A stretch of 64,000 nucleotides of DNA from Cepaea nemoralis (lineage: Eukaryota > Mollusca > Gastropoda > Stylommatophora > Helicidae). Position numbers and translations under genes: made by a program. Below are positions 22,236 through 33,850 of this stretch, one piece after another; within the stretch, counting starts at the first letter, position 1; every line of letters begins with the position of its first letter. Where the stretch lies: NCBI GenBank assembly GCA_014155875.1, contig JACEFZ010026849.1:62001-126000 (forward strand), read 5' to 3'. The notes under the pieces are model-generated. The model was not told the origin of the DNA. It made no database searches and was given only the letters and a program-made list of their open reading frames with translations.

Positions 22236-22974
22236 TGGTGTTCAACTTAAGAAGAAGCAGTAGAGCATGGTGAAGGAAAGTGAGCTGAAAGACATGTTAG
22301 AAGCTGATGAACTGGGCCACAGGCGTGACCAAACAGTGCAAAATAACTTGTTTTCTGATCACCCGGATTTCGGAGGCAAATTATAATATATGAATAAATA
22401 TTCTAGACGTACTGAAGACAAGGTGGACTGATGCGTTCTGATAGGCATAGACCCTTTTTGGGGCTGAAATTACATGAATGCCAATGCATCCAACTTCTAG
22501 GGGCTTTGCCAACCAACAATACCCACCCGCCTACTCTTCTTGGGAAATCCATCAAGCAGCCAGACTACCATTGACATAGCTTGAGGGGAAAGTGGGCACG
22601 CACATCCAATTGCAGCTAAGAGCAGAAAAGCATGGAAGAGAGAGAAACTATGATTGACAAGTTAAAGAAAGGGTTCTGCAGTATAGTAAAGTAGTGGCGA
22701 ACTTGCTTACCCACATAGACACCCTCACACATCGCCACACTCAAGGAGTCATATCAGTGGCCATATTTACACAAATGAAATCTCTCAGTGTGGGTGTGTA
22801 TGTGTTTGTATGTGATAGTATGTATGTGTGTGCATGCACATTACTGGCATGCATGTGTTTGTGTGCGTGTTCACACAAGATCTTCATTTTAAAAAAACGC
22901 ACCTCATTCAACCCAGACAATGTTGCATCAGTCCAAGAGGGAAATAACGACTATGTGAAATGTCAACATAAGTT
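22236..22974. other. No gene; GT-rich stretch
   Basis: 22790-22875 is rich in GTGTGTATGT words. The rest is unique-looking. A frame at 22694-23050 is Cys-rich only because of the GT repeats. Confidence 0.4.
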
Positions 22975-23225
22975 AAGGAACCAATATCACGTCTGTTGGA
23001 ACACTGCTACACCAGCCCCTTCCCCCTCTTCAGCAGCCAATGAAGAGTGACTGTGCTGAGGGTACCAGTGGCAGCCTGATTAAACATCCCCCAGCCTTTT
23101 CCCCGATGTCATGAATCTTGTCCAGACTATCTGCTCACCCTTGGCTGAACCAGCCTCGCCTGGTGTGAATCCTTTGTTCTGCCCCACTTTCCACTTGATC
23201 CTAGAGATCCTTCACCAGATCAATC
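22975..23225. repeat. Dispersed repeat R7
   Basis: Second copy of the element at 14985-15240: GGAACCAATATCAC, CTTCAGCAGCCAATGAAGAG, then GTACCAGTGGCAGCCTGATT and a C-rich half. Confidence 0.55.
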
Positions 23226-23324
23226 TTGCCATAAAGTAGCTCGCTGTGCGAAGGTGCGGAAACAGTCAGTCTATCAGCCTGTTCATTCTCTGGCACACCT
23301 GCATGACATTCTAAACAGTTTGCA

Positions 23325-23400
23325 GGCAAGAGGGTTAACTTCATTGCACCAGGTTTTATTCCATATGACCCTGTCTCTTTCCACTTCGCCCTAAAACATA
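23325..23400 (-). mobile_element. SINE family S4, 3' fragment
   Basis: AACTTCATTGCACCAGGTTT, then TATTCCATATGACCCTGTCT and CTTTCCAC match the 3' end of the S4 copy at 55160-55386. Confidence 0.6.
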
Positions 23401-23497
23401 CCTACATAACACTCTTCACAGGCATTTAATACATGACCTCAAACTTAAGGGAAAAGGGTTTCATCCTCCAGTTCGTTTTGTAAATAACTGTATACAA

Positions 23498-24450
23498 TTC
23501 GAAGTGGGCATTGTTCCTGTCAGAGGCAGAGTTTATATGCCTGAGACACTGGAGTGGGCACTGTTCCTGTCAGAGGCAGAGTTTACATATCTGAGACACT
23601 GGAGTGGGCACTGTTCCTGTCAGAGGCAGAGTTTACATATCTGAGACACTGGAGTGGGCACTGTTCCTGTCAGAGGCAGAGTTTACATATCTAAGACACT
23701 GAAGTGGGCATTGTTCCTGTCAGAGGCAGAGTTTATATATCTGAGACACTGAAGTGGGCACTGTTCCTGTCAGAGGCAGAGTTTATATATCTGAGACACT
23801 GAAGTGGGCACTGTTCCTGTCAGAGGCAGAGTTTATATATCTAAGACACTTAAGTGGGCACTGTTCCTGTCAGAGGCAGAGTTTATATATCTGAGACACT
23901 GAAGTGGGCACTGTTCCTGTCAGAGGCAGAGTTTATATATCTAAGACACTGAAGTGGGCACTGTTCCTGTCAGAGGCAGAGTTTATATATCTAAGACACT
24001 TAAGTGGGCACTGTTCCTGTCAGAGGCAGAGTTTATATATCTAAGACACTTAAGTGGGCACTGTTCCTGTCAGAGGCAGAGTTTATATATCTGAGACACT
24101 GAAGTGGGCACTGTTCCTGTCAGAGGCAGAGTTTATATATCTGAGACACTGAAGTGGGCACTGTTCCTGTCGGAGGCAGAGTTTATATATCTAAGACACT
24201 GAAGTGGGCACTCTTCCTGTCAGAGGCAGAGTTTATATATCTAAGACACTGAAGTGGGCACTGTTCCTGTCAGAGGCAGAGTTTATATATCTAAGACACT
24301 TAAGTGGGCACTGTTCCTGTCAGAGGCAGAGTTTATATATCTGAGACACTGAAGTGGGCACTGTTCCTGTCAGAGGCAGAGTTTATATATCTAAGACACT
24401 GAAGTGGGCACTGTTCCTGTCGGAGGCAGAGTTTATATATCTAAGACACA
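23498..24450 (+). repeat. 50-bp minisatellite, about 19 units
   Basis: Tandem units start GTGGGCACTGTTCCTGTCAG and end in a TATATATCTAAGACACT or TCTGAGACACT block. Units are very similar, with recurring alternatives (CTAAGACACT versus CTGAGACACT, GAAG versus TAAG), so the array expanded recently and was partly homogenised. No open frame crosses it. Confidence 0.95.
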
Positions 24451-24569
24451 CCATAGGATAAATTAATACGGACACAAAGCATGTAAGAAATGTTCATGGC
24501 TTTATTAGACTCTCATATATAGACACCTAATCAGTTACCATAACAAGCAAGTAAAGGTCACATGTCCAC

Positions 24570-24820
24570 ACTGTGAGGCTGACTGGGTGTATGGTGCGAG
24601 GCCCCATGTTTGTATTGACCAATCAGCACTCAGTTGGTGCTGCGGGCAATATCACACCAGTTACCTTAACTTGCCAGAACGTTTTCTGGACCCGTGTTAG
24701 ACTGGGTCCCATTGGGAGGCCAGGTACATTAAATAAACAAACCCCTTGCCTCAATGATCATTCAAACACATGACCTTCAGGCTGTCAAGCTAGTCACTGT
24801 GCTACTAAGGTTCCCTAACC
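24570..24820 (-). mobile_element. SINE family S2, near full length
   Basis: Minus strand: the end TGGGTGTATGGTGCGAGGCC, then GACCAATCAGCACTCA, CAATATCACACCAG, ACGTTTTCTGGACC, TTGGGAGGCCAGGT, an A-rich link, a box B-like ATTCAAACACATGACC and a box A-like TAGTCACTGTGCTAC. Confidence 0.72.
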
Positions 24821-25139
24821 AGTTATCATGTTTGGTATAGTATTGGTATGTATCCGTAAATAATAAACACGAGATATATATATCATTTATATAAATGCAT
24901 ATACTTAACTACTGACAGCTTTCACACAGAGCAGGCAAGACAAGGAAACAGACATTTGTAGGTGACTATTTCTCTGTGTGGGTATAAAGTGTGTGGGGGA
25001 AGGTAAAGGCACAAATTACAATGTAGCAGAATTACATGATGAGGTGACCAGCTCCATACATCAAAATGTCCGCAAGCTATTTATGAGGCCTTGTCCATAA
25101 ATGCAGTAATGAAAAAGCTTCTGGGATGAGGAATGAGTC

Positions 25140-25425
25140 CATCCTAATGTAATGTGCTGCCACTCCAGCTCTCATGTCTGTGCAATATTACAACACTCTG
25201 GTGCATTATTCTAGCACCCCAGAGCACAATTCTGCCATGACAAGTACACAGTTCTACCGCTGCAGTTACAATTCTACCACTCCAGTTACAATTATGCCAT
25301 TCCAGTTTTAAATCTACCACTCCAGTTACAATTCTACCACAATACTGCATTATTTGACTAATCCAGTTACAATTATATCACATCAGTGCATTATTCTACC
25401 GCTCCAGTGACTTTTCTACTGTTAA
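25140..25425. repeat. Degenerate tandem repeat of about 27 bp
   Basis: TACAATTCTACCACTCCAGT and variants (CATTATTCTAGCAC, TTCTACCGCTCCAGT) recur roughly every 25-30 bases. It precedes the larger 27-bp array and may be an independent, older array. Confidence 0.65.
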
Positions 25426-25487
25426 AGATTAAATTCTGCATCAACATAATATCTGTCTGGAATTGAAAGTTTTGAAATGTCAGAAAC

Positions 25488-27885
25488 ATGAATTTTGAAA
25501 TAACACAGAAATATGTAATTTGAGAACTAGCACAGAAACATGTAACATGAGAACTAGCACATAAATATATAACATGAGAACTAGCACAGGAACATGAGAC
25601 CTAGCACAGAAACATGAGACCTAGCACAGAAATATGTAACATGGGAACTAGCACAGAAACAAGTAACATGAGAACTAGCACAGAAATATGTAACATGAGA
25701 ACTAGCACAGAAATATGAGACCTAGCACAGAAATATGTAACATGAGACCTAGCACAGAAATATGTAACATGAGACCTAGCACAGAAATATGTAACATGAG
25801 AACTAGCACAGAAATATGTAACATGAGAACTAGCACAGAAATATGTAACATGATAACTAGCCCAGAAACATGAGACCTAGCACAGAAATATGTAACATGA
25901 GACCTAGCACAGAAATATGTAACATGAGACCTAGCACAGAAATATGTAACATGAGAACTAGCACAGGAAATATGTAACATGAGAACTAGCACTGTAACAT
26001 GTAACATTGGAACTAGCACAGAAATATGTAACATGAGAACTAGCACGGGAAATATGTAACATGAGAATTAGCATAGAAATATGTAACATGAGAACTAGCA
26101 CAGAAATATGTAACATGATAACTAGCCCAGAAACATGAGACCTAGCACAGAAATATGTAAGATGAGAACTAGCACTGTAACATGTAACATGGGAACTAGC
26201 ACAGAAATATGTAACATGAGAACTAGCATAGAAATATGTAACATGACAACTAGCACAGAAATATGTAACATGACAACTAGCACAGAAACAAGTAACATGA
26301 GACCTAGCACAGAAACATGTAACATGAGAACTAGCACAGAAATATGTAACATGAGAACTAGCACGGGAAATATTTAACATGAGACCTAGCACAGAAATAT
26401 GTAACATGAGAACTAGCACAGAAATATGTAACATGAGAACTAGCACAGAAATATGTAACATGAGAACTAGCACAGAAATATGTAACATGAGAACTAGCAC
26501 AGAAATATGTAACATGAGAACTAGCACAGAAATATGTAACATGAGAACTAACACAGAGATATGTAACATGAGAACTAACACAGAAATATGTAACATGAGA
26601 ACTAACACAGAAATATGTAACACGAGAACTAGCCCAGAAACATGTAACACGAGACCTAGCCCAGAAATATGTAACACGAGACCTAGCCCAGAAATATGTA
26701 ACATGAGAACTAGCACAGACATATGTAACATGAGAACTAACACAGAAATATGTAACATGAGAACTAGCAGGGGAAATATTTAACATGAGAACTAGCACAG
26801 GAAATATGTACCATGAGAACTAGCACTGAAATATTAACATGAGAACTAGCACAGAAATATGTAACATGAGAACTAGGACAGAAATATGTAACATGAGAAC
26901 TAGCATGGGAAATATTTAACATGAGAACTAGCACAGGAAATATGTAACATGAGAACTAGCACTGAAATATTAACATGAGAACTAGCACAGGAAATATGTA
27001 ACACGAGAACTAGCCCTGAAACATGTAACATGAGACCTAGCACAGAAATATGTAACGTGAGAATTAAGACAGAATCAGTTAACATGAAAATTAAGACAGA
27101 AACACGAAACATGGAAATTAAGACAGAATCATGTAACATGGGAATTACGGCAGAAACATGTAACATGGGAATTACAGCAGAAACATGTAACATGGGAATT
27201 ACAGCAGAAACATGTAACATGGGAATTAAGACAGAAGTGTGTAACATGGGAATTAAGACAGAAACATGAAACATGGGAATTAAGACAGAAACATGTAACA
27301 TGGGAATTAAGACAGAAACATGTAACATGGGAATTACGGCAGAAACATGTAACATGGGAATTACAGCAGAAACATGTAACATGGGAATTAAGACAGAAGT
27401 GTGTAACATGGGAATTAAGACAGAAACATGTAACATGGGAATTAAGACAGAAACATGTAACATGGGAATTAAGACAGAAACATGTAACATGGGAATTAAG
27501 ACAGAAACATGTAACATGGGAATTAAGACAGAAACATGTAACATGGGAATTACAGCAGAAACATGTAGCATGGGAATTACGGCAGAAACATGTAACATGG
27601 GAATTACGGCAGAAACATGTAGCATGGGAATTAAGACAGAAACATGTAACATGGGAATTATGGCAGAAACATGTAGCATGGGAATTAAGACAGAAACATG
27701 TAACATGGGAATTAAGACAGAAGTGTGTAACATGGGAATTAAGACAGAAACATGTAACATGGGAATTAAGACAGAAACATGTAACATGGGAATTAAGACA
27801 GAAACATGTAACATGGGAATTAAGACAGAAACATGTAACATAGGAATTAAGACAGAAGTGTGTAACATGGGAATTAAGATTAGAA
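25488..27885. repeat. 27-bp minisatellite, about 85 units, two subfamilies
   Basis: Left block (to about 27040): unit AACATGAGAACTAGCACAGA plus AATATGT. Right block: AACATGGGAATTAAGACAGA plus AACATGT, with an ITAET-coding variant (ATTACAGCAGAA) interspersed. As 27 is a multiple of three, long frames are open on both strands: CNMRTSTEI and CNMGIKTET on plus, MLHISVLVL and MLHVSVLIP on minus. There is no start context or splice evidence for a protein. Confidence 0.95.
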
Positions 27886-28440
27886 GTATATATAACCTCT
27901 ACTGTTATGTGCAAGTAAAATATGGACAAGAAACCTGATTCATTTCTCTGGTGATTGTGTGAAACGGTGAAACATGACCTCCCACACTTACAGGCATGGC
28001 ACAGGATGATGATGGTGGTGGTGGTCTGTGACTGTAGGGTGCCAAGTTAACTGAAAGTGTTTTATGCATGGTGTAAGTGATCAATGTAATGTGAACTGTT
28101 TCATACAGAATGAATTAACGGAAATACAATATACAGTGTCGGCTAACACAAAGTTTGACATACAGAATCATAAATGCAAATGCTTGCATAATTATACATT
28201 ATACATGAGCTGTTGTAATCGAACACAAATATTGAAACATAGGCACTGACAGTCAATAGCATATTGATGGTTTTTATATAAGGCATACGGGATGTGTAGT
28301 GGAATGTTGTTTTCAGGTTAATATGAATATAGAAATGGAGTATAGTGAATTATAACAATATGAATATGTCTAAAATGCAACACAAGCACAGCACTAAAAA
28401 CATGTCAAGTCACACTCACAGCATTTTCATAAGGGTATAC
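27886..28440. other. No recognisable gene
   Basis: Contains a short GATGATGGTGGTGGTGGT run at 28008-28025. Otherwise AT-rich and featureless. Confidence 0.4.
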
Positions 28441-28690
28441 AATACTTACAAGGAATCTATAAAATAAAATGAAAGGAAGAATGATTAATAAAGAAGGTGT
28501 AAATGATATTTACATGAAACCTACACAAGAAAATTAAAGGAAGAACGATTTACAGAAGAAGTAAATTACATTTACATGCAACCACAAATAACAAATTAAA
28601 TGAAGAATTGACAAAAAAAGAAAAATTACTTTTACATGAAGCTACACAAGAAAATTAAAAGAAAATATATTTACAGGAATGGAGAAAGTT
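28440..28690. repeat. Degenerate tandem repeat of about 65-70 bp, four units
   Basis: The pattern TTTACATGAAACCTACACAAG, AAAATTAAAGGAAGAA and TTTACAGAAGAAG recurs four times with many changes. Confidence 0.5.
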
Positions 28691-29024
28691 GGCAAGGAGA
28701 TCCGGAAATTGATTTGACAAAAAGACAGGACAGAAATGAAGAATTAACTGCTGAAGAACATTCAGCTGAACAATTAATGTAAAAGCCAGTGACATAAATA
28801 TTATATCTAAATAACAGATTCATAGGGAAAAGATAATGAGAATAATTCAGTTGAATGATAACCCAATCTCTTTATAACATCTCACTGCAAAAGGTGGAAT
28901 CGTTAGACAATGATGGAGAGAAAAGAACACAAAGAGCAACAAACTTCAAACATTCATTAACTGGTGTTTGTGCAGAATGGAAGAACTAAACTGGTATGAC
29001 AGAATCACTAACGTTTGAGCTTAG

Positions 29025-29560
29025 GGAGAGAGATTCCAGCTAATGCTGAGTTGATGAAAAGATGCTGGCATTGGACAGGGAGAGAGATTCCAGCTAGTCC
29101 AGAGGTGATGAAAAGATGCTGGCATTGGACAGGGAGACAGATTCCAGCTAGTCCAGAGGTGATGAAAAGATGCTGGCATTGGACAGGGAGAGAGATTCCA
29201 GCTAGTCCAGAGGTGATGAAAAGATGCTGGCATTGGACAGGGAGAGAGATTCCAGCTAGTCCAGAGGTGATGAAAAGATGCTGGCATTGGACAGGGAGAC
29301 AGATTCCAGCTAGTCCAGAGGTGATGAAAAGATGCTGGCATTGGACAGGGAGAGAGATTCCAGCTAGTCGAGAGGTGATGGAAAGATGCTGGCATTGAAC
29401 AGGGAGAGAGATTACAGCTGGTATGGAGGTGATGGAAAGATGCTGGCATTGGACAGGGAGAGATATTCCTAATCAAGAGGTGATGGAAAGATGCTGGCAT
29501 TGGACAGGGAGAGAGATTACAGCTAGTACAGAGGTCATGGAACAATACTGGCATTGGACA
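29025..29560 (+). repeat. 54-bp minisatellite inside a LINE 3' coding region, 10 units
   Basis: The unit encodes REIPASPEVMKRCWHWTG (18 codons) and stays open for 127 codons. KRCWHWTG is the counterpart of the R-x-W-x-W-I-G-H motif found near the C terminus of many LINE polyproteins. The last unit runs on as YWHWTGH followed by the rest of that LINE end (29560-29800). The array therefore arose by tandem amplification of a transposon coding segment. Confidence 0.85.
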
Positions 29561-29800
29561 GGACACATTGAGAAGACTTATTAACAATATAACTAAAAAG
29601 TGCTTTCTCTGCAAGCTGCAGGACAAATGAAATATAGGAAGACCTAAGAACACACGGAGAAGAGAACTAGAGACAGAGATAAATAATATGGGCAGGGCTA
29701 GGAGGGAGCAGCAGGAGATAGCAACAGATAGGATGGTCTGTCATGAGTTGGTTGAAAATCGATGCTTCAATGGAGAACAGAGGGCAGCTAAAGGAATAAC
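29560..29800 (+). mobile_element. LINE 3' end (family L-E)
   Basis: In shifting frames: NITKKCFLCKLQ, GRPKNTRRRELETEINNMG, then RARREQQEIATDRMVCHELV. This is the common C-terminal end of LINE polyproteins. Frameshifts and stops show decay. Confidence 0.75.
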
Positions 29801-30109
29801 AAAACAAGAAAACATAATAAATGACATCAGAGCAGCAATGTTGGAAGATGACATAAATATGACATCTGGTCAAATGTGTGGGTTTGTGTTTGTGAAGGAT
29901 CACCTTCATTGCACATAGACACCTTCATAATTGCTCCAGTCTCCTCCTACAGAACACACAGGGAGAATCTAAACACAGTGCACCAATTCTTTAGCACTAG
30001 CAAGGATCCTAATGTGTCTTCCAATGCCACGTGACTGTCAAGACTTTTTGTGTGGAAACATGAATTATTTACCAGATCATGACAATAACCGGCACTGTGA
30101 CTTAGGGTA

Positions 30110-30335
30110 GAGTGAGATGGACAGTTTCACAATTCACCATCATACCAAGTCCAGGGTTCAAAATGAGCTGCCAGTAATTTGGGAGCAGCCCGCTTTGCAT
30201 TCATGTTGATGGTATGTAGCTTGGCCATTCAAAAAGCAATGGCAAACTACTGAACTAACACTTCCTCATAAATCATAAACAGTCAATAAATGTTGGAGTT
30301 GCTTGCGATGTCCTGTAAATGACATACAACTAATT
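30110..30335 (+). mobile_element. SINE family S1 copy
   Basis: Ordered motifs: TCCAGGGTTCAAAATGAGCT, GAGCAGCCCGCTTTGCATTC, AAAAAGCAATGGCAAACTAC, TAAATCATAAACAG and GCGATGTCCTGTAAATGACA. Confidence 0.7.
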
Positions 30336-30349
30336 TATCAAGACAATAA

Positions 30350-30600
30350 TGTGGGAATATAGTATCAGAACACAAAAAAAATGAGAGCATGGCTTAAGAA
30401 TGGCAAAAATGGAAAACAATATGGGAATAAGGTATAAACGTAACAGTACAATAATGTAGGAGTATGATATTTAAATGATGTTAGAATTTGTCATTATATG
30501 ACAAAATAATAACAGGGAGTATGGCAATGTTGGAGTATGGCATACATACGACAGTACAACAATGTTGGAATATGACAAGAAAATGCAGTGTGGGTATATA
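30350..30600. repeat. Degenerate tandem repeat
   Basis: The words ACAGTACAACAATGTTGGA, ACAGTACAATAATGTAGGA and GAATATAGTAT recur with irregular spacing, about 60-110 bp apart. Confidence 0.45.
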
Positions 30601-30714
30601 ATATCTGAGAGTAAAATATTTGTGACAATTGAAACATCCCAAGCCTGGCCAAAGACAAACATCCCCCAGCTCACAACTACAATAAGCAACCACTAGCCAG
30701 GCTTATAATTTTCT

Positions 30715-31405
30715 GGAACTATCAGGTTCGGCTCTGTGACGACAAGGTTACAGACACAATTCGTAATTCTGCATACTGTTTTCAAAACACAGCTGTAAAG
30801 GATTTGGAAGCAGACTGCACTGTTGGTTTTTAAAAAAATGCCAGTTGTTCAGAAAGCCATAGCAAACTACTGAACTAAACTTGTCAAGAAATCACATACA
30901 GCAAAAAAAATGCTGGGGTTTTGATTTGATTTCACCATTACCCCTACCCCATTCAACCTTGTGTGTGTGGGTGGGGGATGTGTGTGTGTTGTGTGTGTGG
31001 GGGGGGGGGATGTGTGTGTGGGGGATGTGTGGGTGGCTGAGGGGTGTCTCTTATAACATGGTAATATGCATTGTTTTTGTTTACAACATTCATTTGACAA
31101 TGTATTTTTCCGTGTGAATGTATCATGCACTATTGATAAACAAAAGATGAGTGAGTGGAAGGGCCGAATGTAAGACAGGTCTGTGTGCCTAATTTATGAC
31201 CCTATGACAATAAAGTTAAATCAAATAAAATAAAATAAAACCTCAAGAATGATAGTCCTGTGACTAGTCAGCCACCAAAGCAGCTACCCATATTTTACCC
31301 TCACAGTCCTATTAATCCGAAGGTGATTGTTGTCCATATGGGGTAATGGACTAGTACAGTATATGCTGGGGTTGAATGTGATATCCTTTAAAGGATATGC
31401 AATTA
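30715..31405 (+). mobile_element. SINE family S1 split by a later insertion
   Basis: The S1 head and body run to ATGCTGGGGTT at 30910-30920. The S1 end (TTGAATGTGATATCC, TTTAAAGGATATGCAA) resumes after a second ATGCTGGGGTT at 31363-31373. This 11-bp duplication brackets the inserted stretch 30921-31362. Confidence 0.65.
30921..31362 (+). mobile_element. Unclassified insert with GT-rich part and AAATA tail
   Basis: Starts TTGATTTGATTTCACC and contains a GTGTGTGGGGG-type simple repeat (30960-31035). It also carries a retroposon-like stretch GACAATAAAGTTAAATCAAA followed by TAAAATAAAATAAAA at 31207-31240. About 120 bases follow that tail before the target duplication, so two events may be superimposed. 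Confidence 0.5.
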
Positions 31406-31836
31406 ACTAACCAAGTTGGGATTTGACAGCAGCAGATCCCATACATTTTAACACACATTAGTGCAGTTAAACAAACACTATAACTTATACCGGCTTGCCA
31501 TTAACATCAACAAGTATTCTACAAATTAGAATTATTAAAAATAAGAACAGTTAAGTTAAAAATTATAACAGTTAAATTATACAATATTGAAACCTGATTC
31601 ACAGATTCAGATATTTACACGTGTTCAGTTCTACAAAATGGAATTCATAATTTGAAAAAGCTGCAAGCAGCTAAAAGAGAAGACAATAAATTCAACCAGT
31701 GATGTGAAATAGAAAGCTCTTATATCCTAAGTATAAACCACAAAAATTGAGATGATACAATTTTACACAAAAACTATCATAACATCATCTGTACCAGACT
31801 GAAGTATGAAAGTGGGCACTCAGAAAAGTTGATAAC
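31406..31836. other. No recognisable gene
   Basis: AT-rich; nothing could be supported. Confidence 0.35.
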
Positions 31837-31839
31837 ACA

Positions 31840-31975
31840 GTTGACAGCGAAGTTGACAGCAAAGATGACAGCGAAGTTGACAGCAAAGTTGATAGCAAAG
31901 CTGATAGCGAAGTTGATAGCAAAGTTGATGGCGAAGCTGATAGCAAAGTTGATAGTGAAGCTGATAGCGATCTGC
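31840..31975. repeat. 12-bp minisatellite, 11 units
   Basis: Unit AAGTTGATAGCR with variants AAGTTGACAGCG and AAGCTGATAGCA. It is open in all frames because 12 is a multiple of three (KLIAKLIA on plus; INFAISFA and others on minus); these frames are not taken as genes. Confidence 0.9.
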
Positions 31976-31979
31976 ACTG

Positions 31980-32375
31980 ATAAATGTCAAGAGGACAGTC
32001 GGACACAGGTTTGACACCAGGGCCCATCACCTGCAGAAATGAGGGAAAGATTGGTCACCTAAAAAAGCTCTGTGACGTCAGGCCTAAATATGTGACGGCG
32101 CTATCATGTCACAGGCCATTAGCAGGAAACTGCTTTGGGACAAATGATGTTTAATGTTTGAAGAATGAAGGCCACTTGCTAAAGTAGTCAACAAGCAGTG
32201 TATAACCCAAGATTTGTATTTCACCTCACATACACAAAAAACCTGGCCTTAACAAGGAAGAGATCATATACTTATGCATGAGGCAGACATCCTACCCTTT
32301 CAGTATATAAAAATGATAATAAGAATGAAATAAGAAGCAACCATAATAAACAAACAGATATCATTAACAATTATT
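31980..32375. other. No recognisable gene
   Basis: Nothing recognised apart from normal AT-rich sequence. Confidence 0.35.
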
Positions 32376-32379
32376 AGAC

Positions 32380-32665
32380 CAACAATATTAGTAACAAATG
32401 AAGATCGTAAACTGATTAGAGGCATTAGACGCAGAAAGTATAAATCTTTTGGGCATGTTATGAGAAGAACTGAATTGGAGAACTTGGTGACAACTGGCAA
32501 GATCGAAAGGAAGAGACCAAGGGGAAGACCGAGAAGTAAATACTTGGATGGCTTGGCCACATGGCATGGTCAAGACAGAAACACAGAGCTGATCCATGAC
32601 TCTGGTGATCGAGTGAGATGGCAAAACATGCTCGCCCATGCTTATTGGCATGACACATGATGGAC
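32380..32665 (+). mobile_element. LINE 3' end (family L-D)
   Basis: An open frame gives DRKLIRGIRRRKYKSFGHVM, RRTELENLVTTGKI, RPRGRPRSKYLDGLATWHGQ, then LIHDSGDRVRWQNMLAHAYW and a stop, followed by ACATGATGGACC. It is a standard LINE C-terminal tail with intact coding sense. The copies at 20720-20876 and 53165-53490 (both minus) share it. Confidence 0.8.
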
Positions 32666-33025
32666 CGAATAATAGTAAAAATGATAATAATAATAATTAA
32701 AATATTAAGAAGGAAAACACAATAAAAGTCATAACTAGAATAATCAGTTATGACTTTTTAATTAAGTTTTCAGTTTGATAATGATACAATTTATAAAACT
32801 AGCAATAATGAAAATACAGTTTAAAAAAATCATAACTAGAATAATTAGCATAATAAAAGCAATGCCAACAGTAGTTGCAGAAAATGGCAATAAAGAAAGA
32901 GAATGCACTGCAGATATCATCGGCGAACAAAAGGACGAACGAAGACGGTGGTAAAGAGGTAAACTGTCAAACCTCTAACAAGGTAAAAAAAAAAAAAAAT
33001 ACAAAGGATTGTTTTTGTTTTGGTT
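32666..33025. other. AT-rich, no recognisable gene
   Basis: TAATAATAA-type words and an A13 run near 32985. A Lys-rich open frame at 32875 runs from here into the SINE and is not considered real. Confidence 0.4.
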
Positions 33026-33029
33026 CACT

Positions 33030-33850
33030 CAAATGGAACTCAAGCGTAGTCCATACATGTGCCACTACTTTTAATGCAGTGGACTTTTTTTTGCGTTAAC
33101 TTTCCCTATTATCAGTGTGCCTCGCCATCAGGTAAATCCACTCCAACTTCTGAGGTCCTTGTAATTTACGTCCCTAAGTCAAGGACGAGCAAGTCAACAT
33201 TTGGTACTCATTTTTAATTCACCATAAACAAAGGAATCCCTGGAGTTCCCAGGAAATCATGTGACATCAGGATGATTCCATAGTGGGTGTAGGGGTGTGC
33301 TGATATACTGTGCAACCTGTGTAAGTGCTATTGTGTAATGTATTTATAGAAATAAAGAATCATACAAAATGAATGTGTTGTCGATCACTTCCGGTTGAGT
33401 GTGCGGTGGACTGCTAGACTGATCGACGGATGCAATAAATGTTTCTGGGCCTGGAGCTCCCTTACTGTCGTTAGAGTGTACATCCACATCTTGTGCTACT
33501 AGTCTTATCTTGTGTATGTCTCATCTGTCTGTGCTCATCTTTGATGTATCTGGGGGACAATTTGCGAAGACATTGACATGTGGTTTTGGGTACATCTTGC
33601 TGCAAACAAACTTGTTGACTGACCACTATATGAATCCCAATATCCTTATTTCGAAAAGCAACGATCCCACAAGATCTAGGTCAGTGCTAAAAATAACTAT
33701 GCGGTTTGTTTGTGGTGAATTAAAAATGAAGTACCCAACATTTTAGGCCATAGTCCAACTGACTGGTTATACGAGTTGAACTCTCTACCTCGGTACATCA
33801 AAAGTTTAAGAGTGCTCTTTGTCCATTCAGCCATGCTGACCTCCTACAAA
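33030..33850 (-). mobile_element. SINE family S3, split by a TIR element
   Basis: The minus-strand S3 body is at 33030-33194 (GGAACTCAAGCGTAGTCCAT, CCTCGCCATCAGG, TAATTTACGTCCCTAAGTCA). The tRNA-like head is at 33744-33850 (GTCCAACTGACTGGTTATAC, GTTGAACTCTCTACCTCGG, CATTCAGCCATGCTGACC). Joined across the insertion, they follow the uninterrupted copy at 51015-51300. Confidence 0.8.
33203..33735. mobile_element. Non-autonomous DNA transposon (TIR element), 533 bp
   Basis: The left end GGTACTCATTTTTAATTCAC and, reversed, the right end GGTACTTCATTTTTAATTCA form terminal inverted repeats of about 27 bases with one indel and one mismatch. The element is flanked by a perfect 8-bp duplication, CAACATTT (33195-33202 and 33736-33743), inside an S3 SINE. 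It has no transposase; the one internal frame has no family features. An 8-bp duplication is usual for hAT, P or Merlin-type elements; the GG start is compatible with Merlin, but the class is not settled. Confidence 0.85.

Noticed and set aside
23498..24450. CRISPR-like regular spacing
   Set aside because: The units are contiguous 50-bp copies without unique spacers, in a eukaryotic genome.
25700..27940. Frames of up to 322 codons on both strands
   Set aside because: The 27-bp repeat is a multiple of three and lacks stops in several frames; no start context, splice site or family resemblance.
32875..33099. Lys-rich small protein gene
   Set aside because: The frame crosses an A-run and enters an S3 SINE; no splice or start support.
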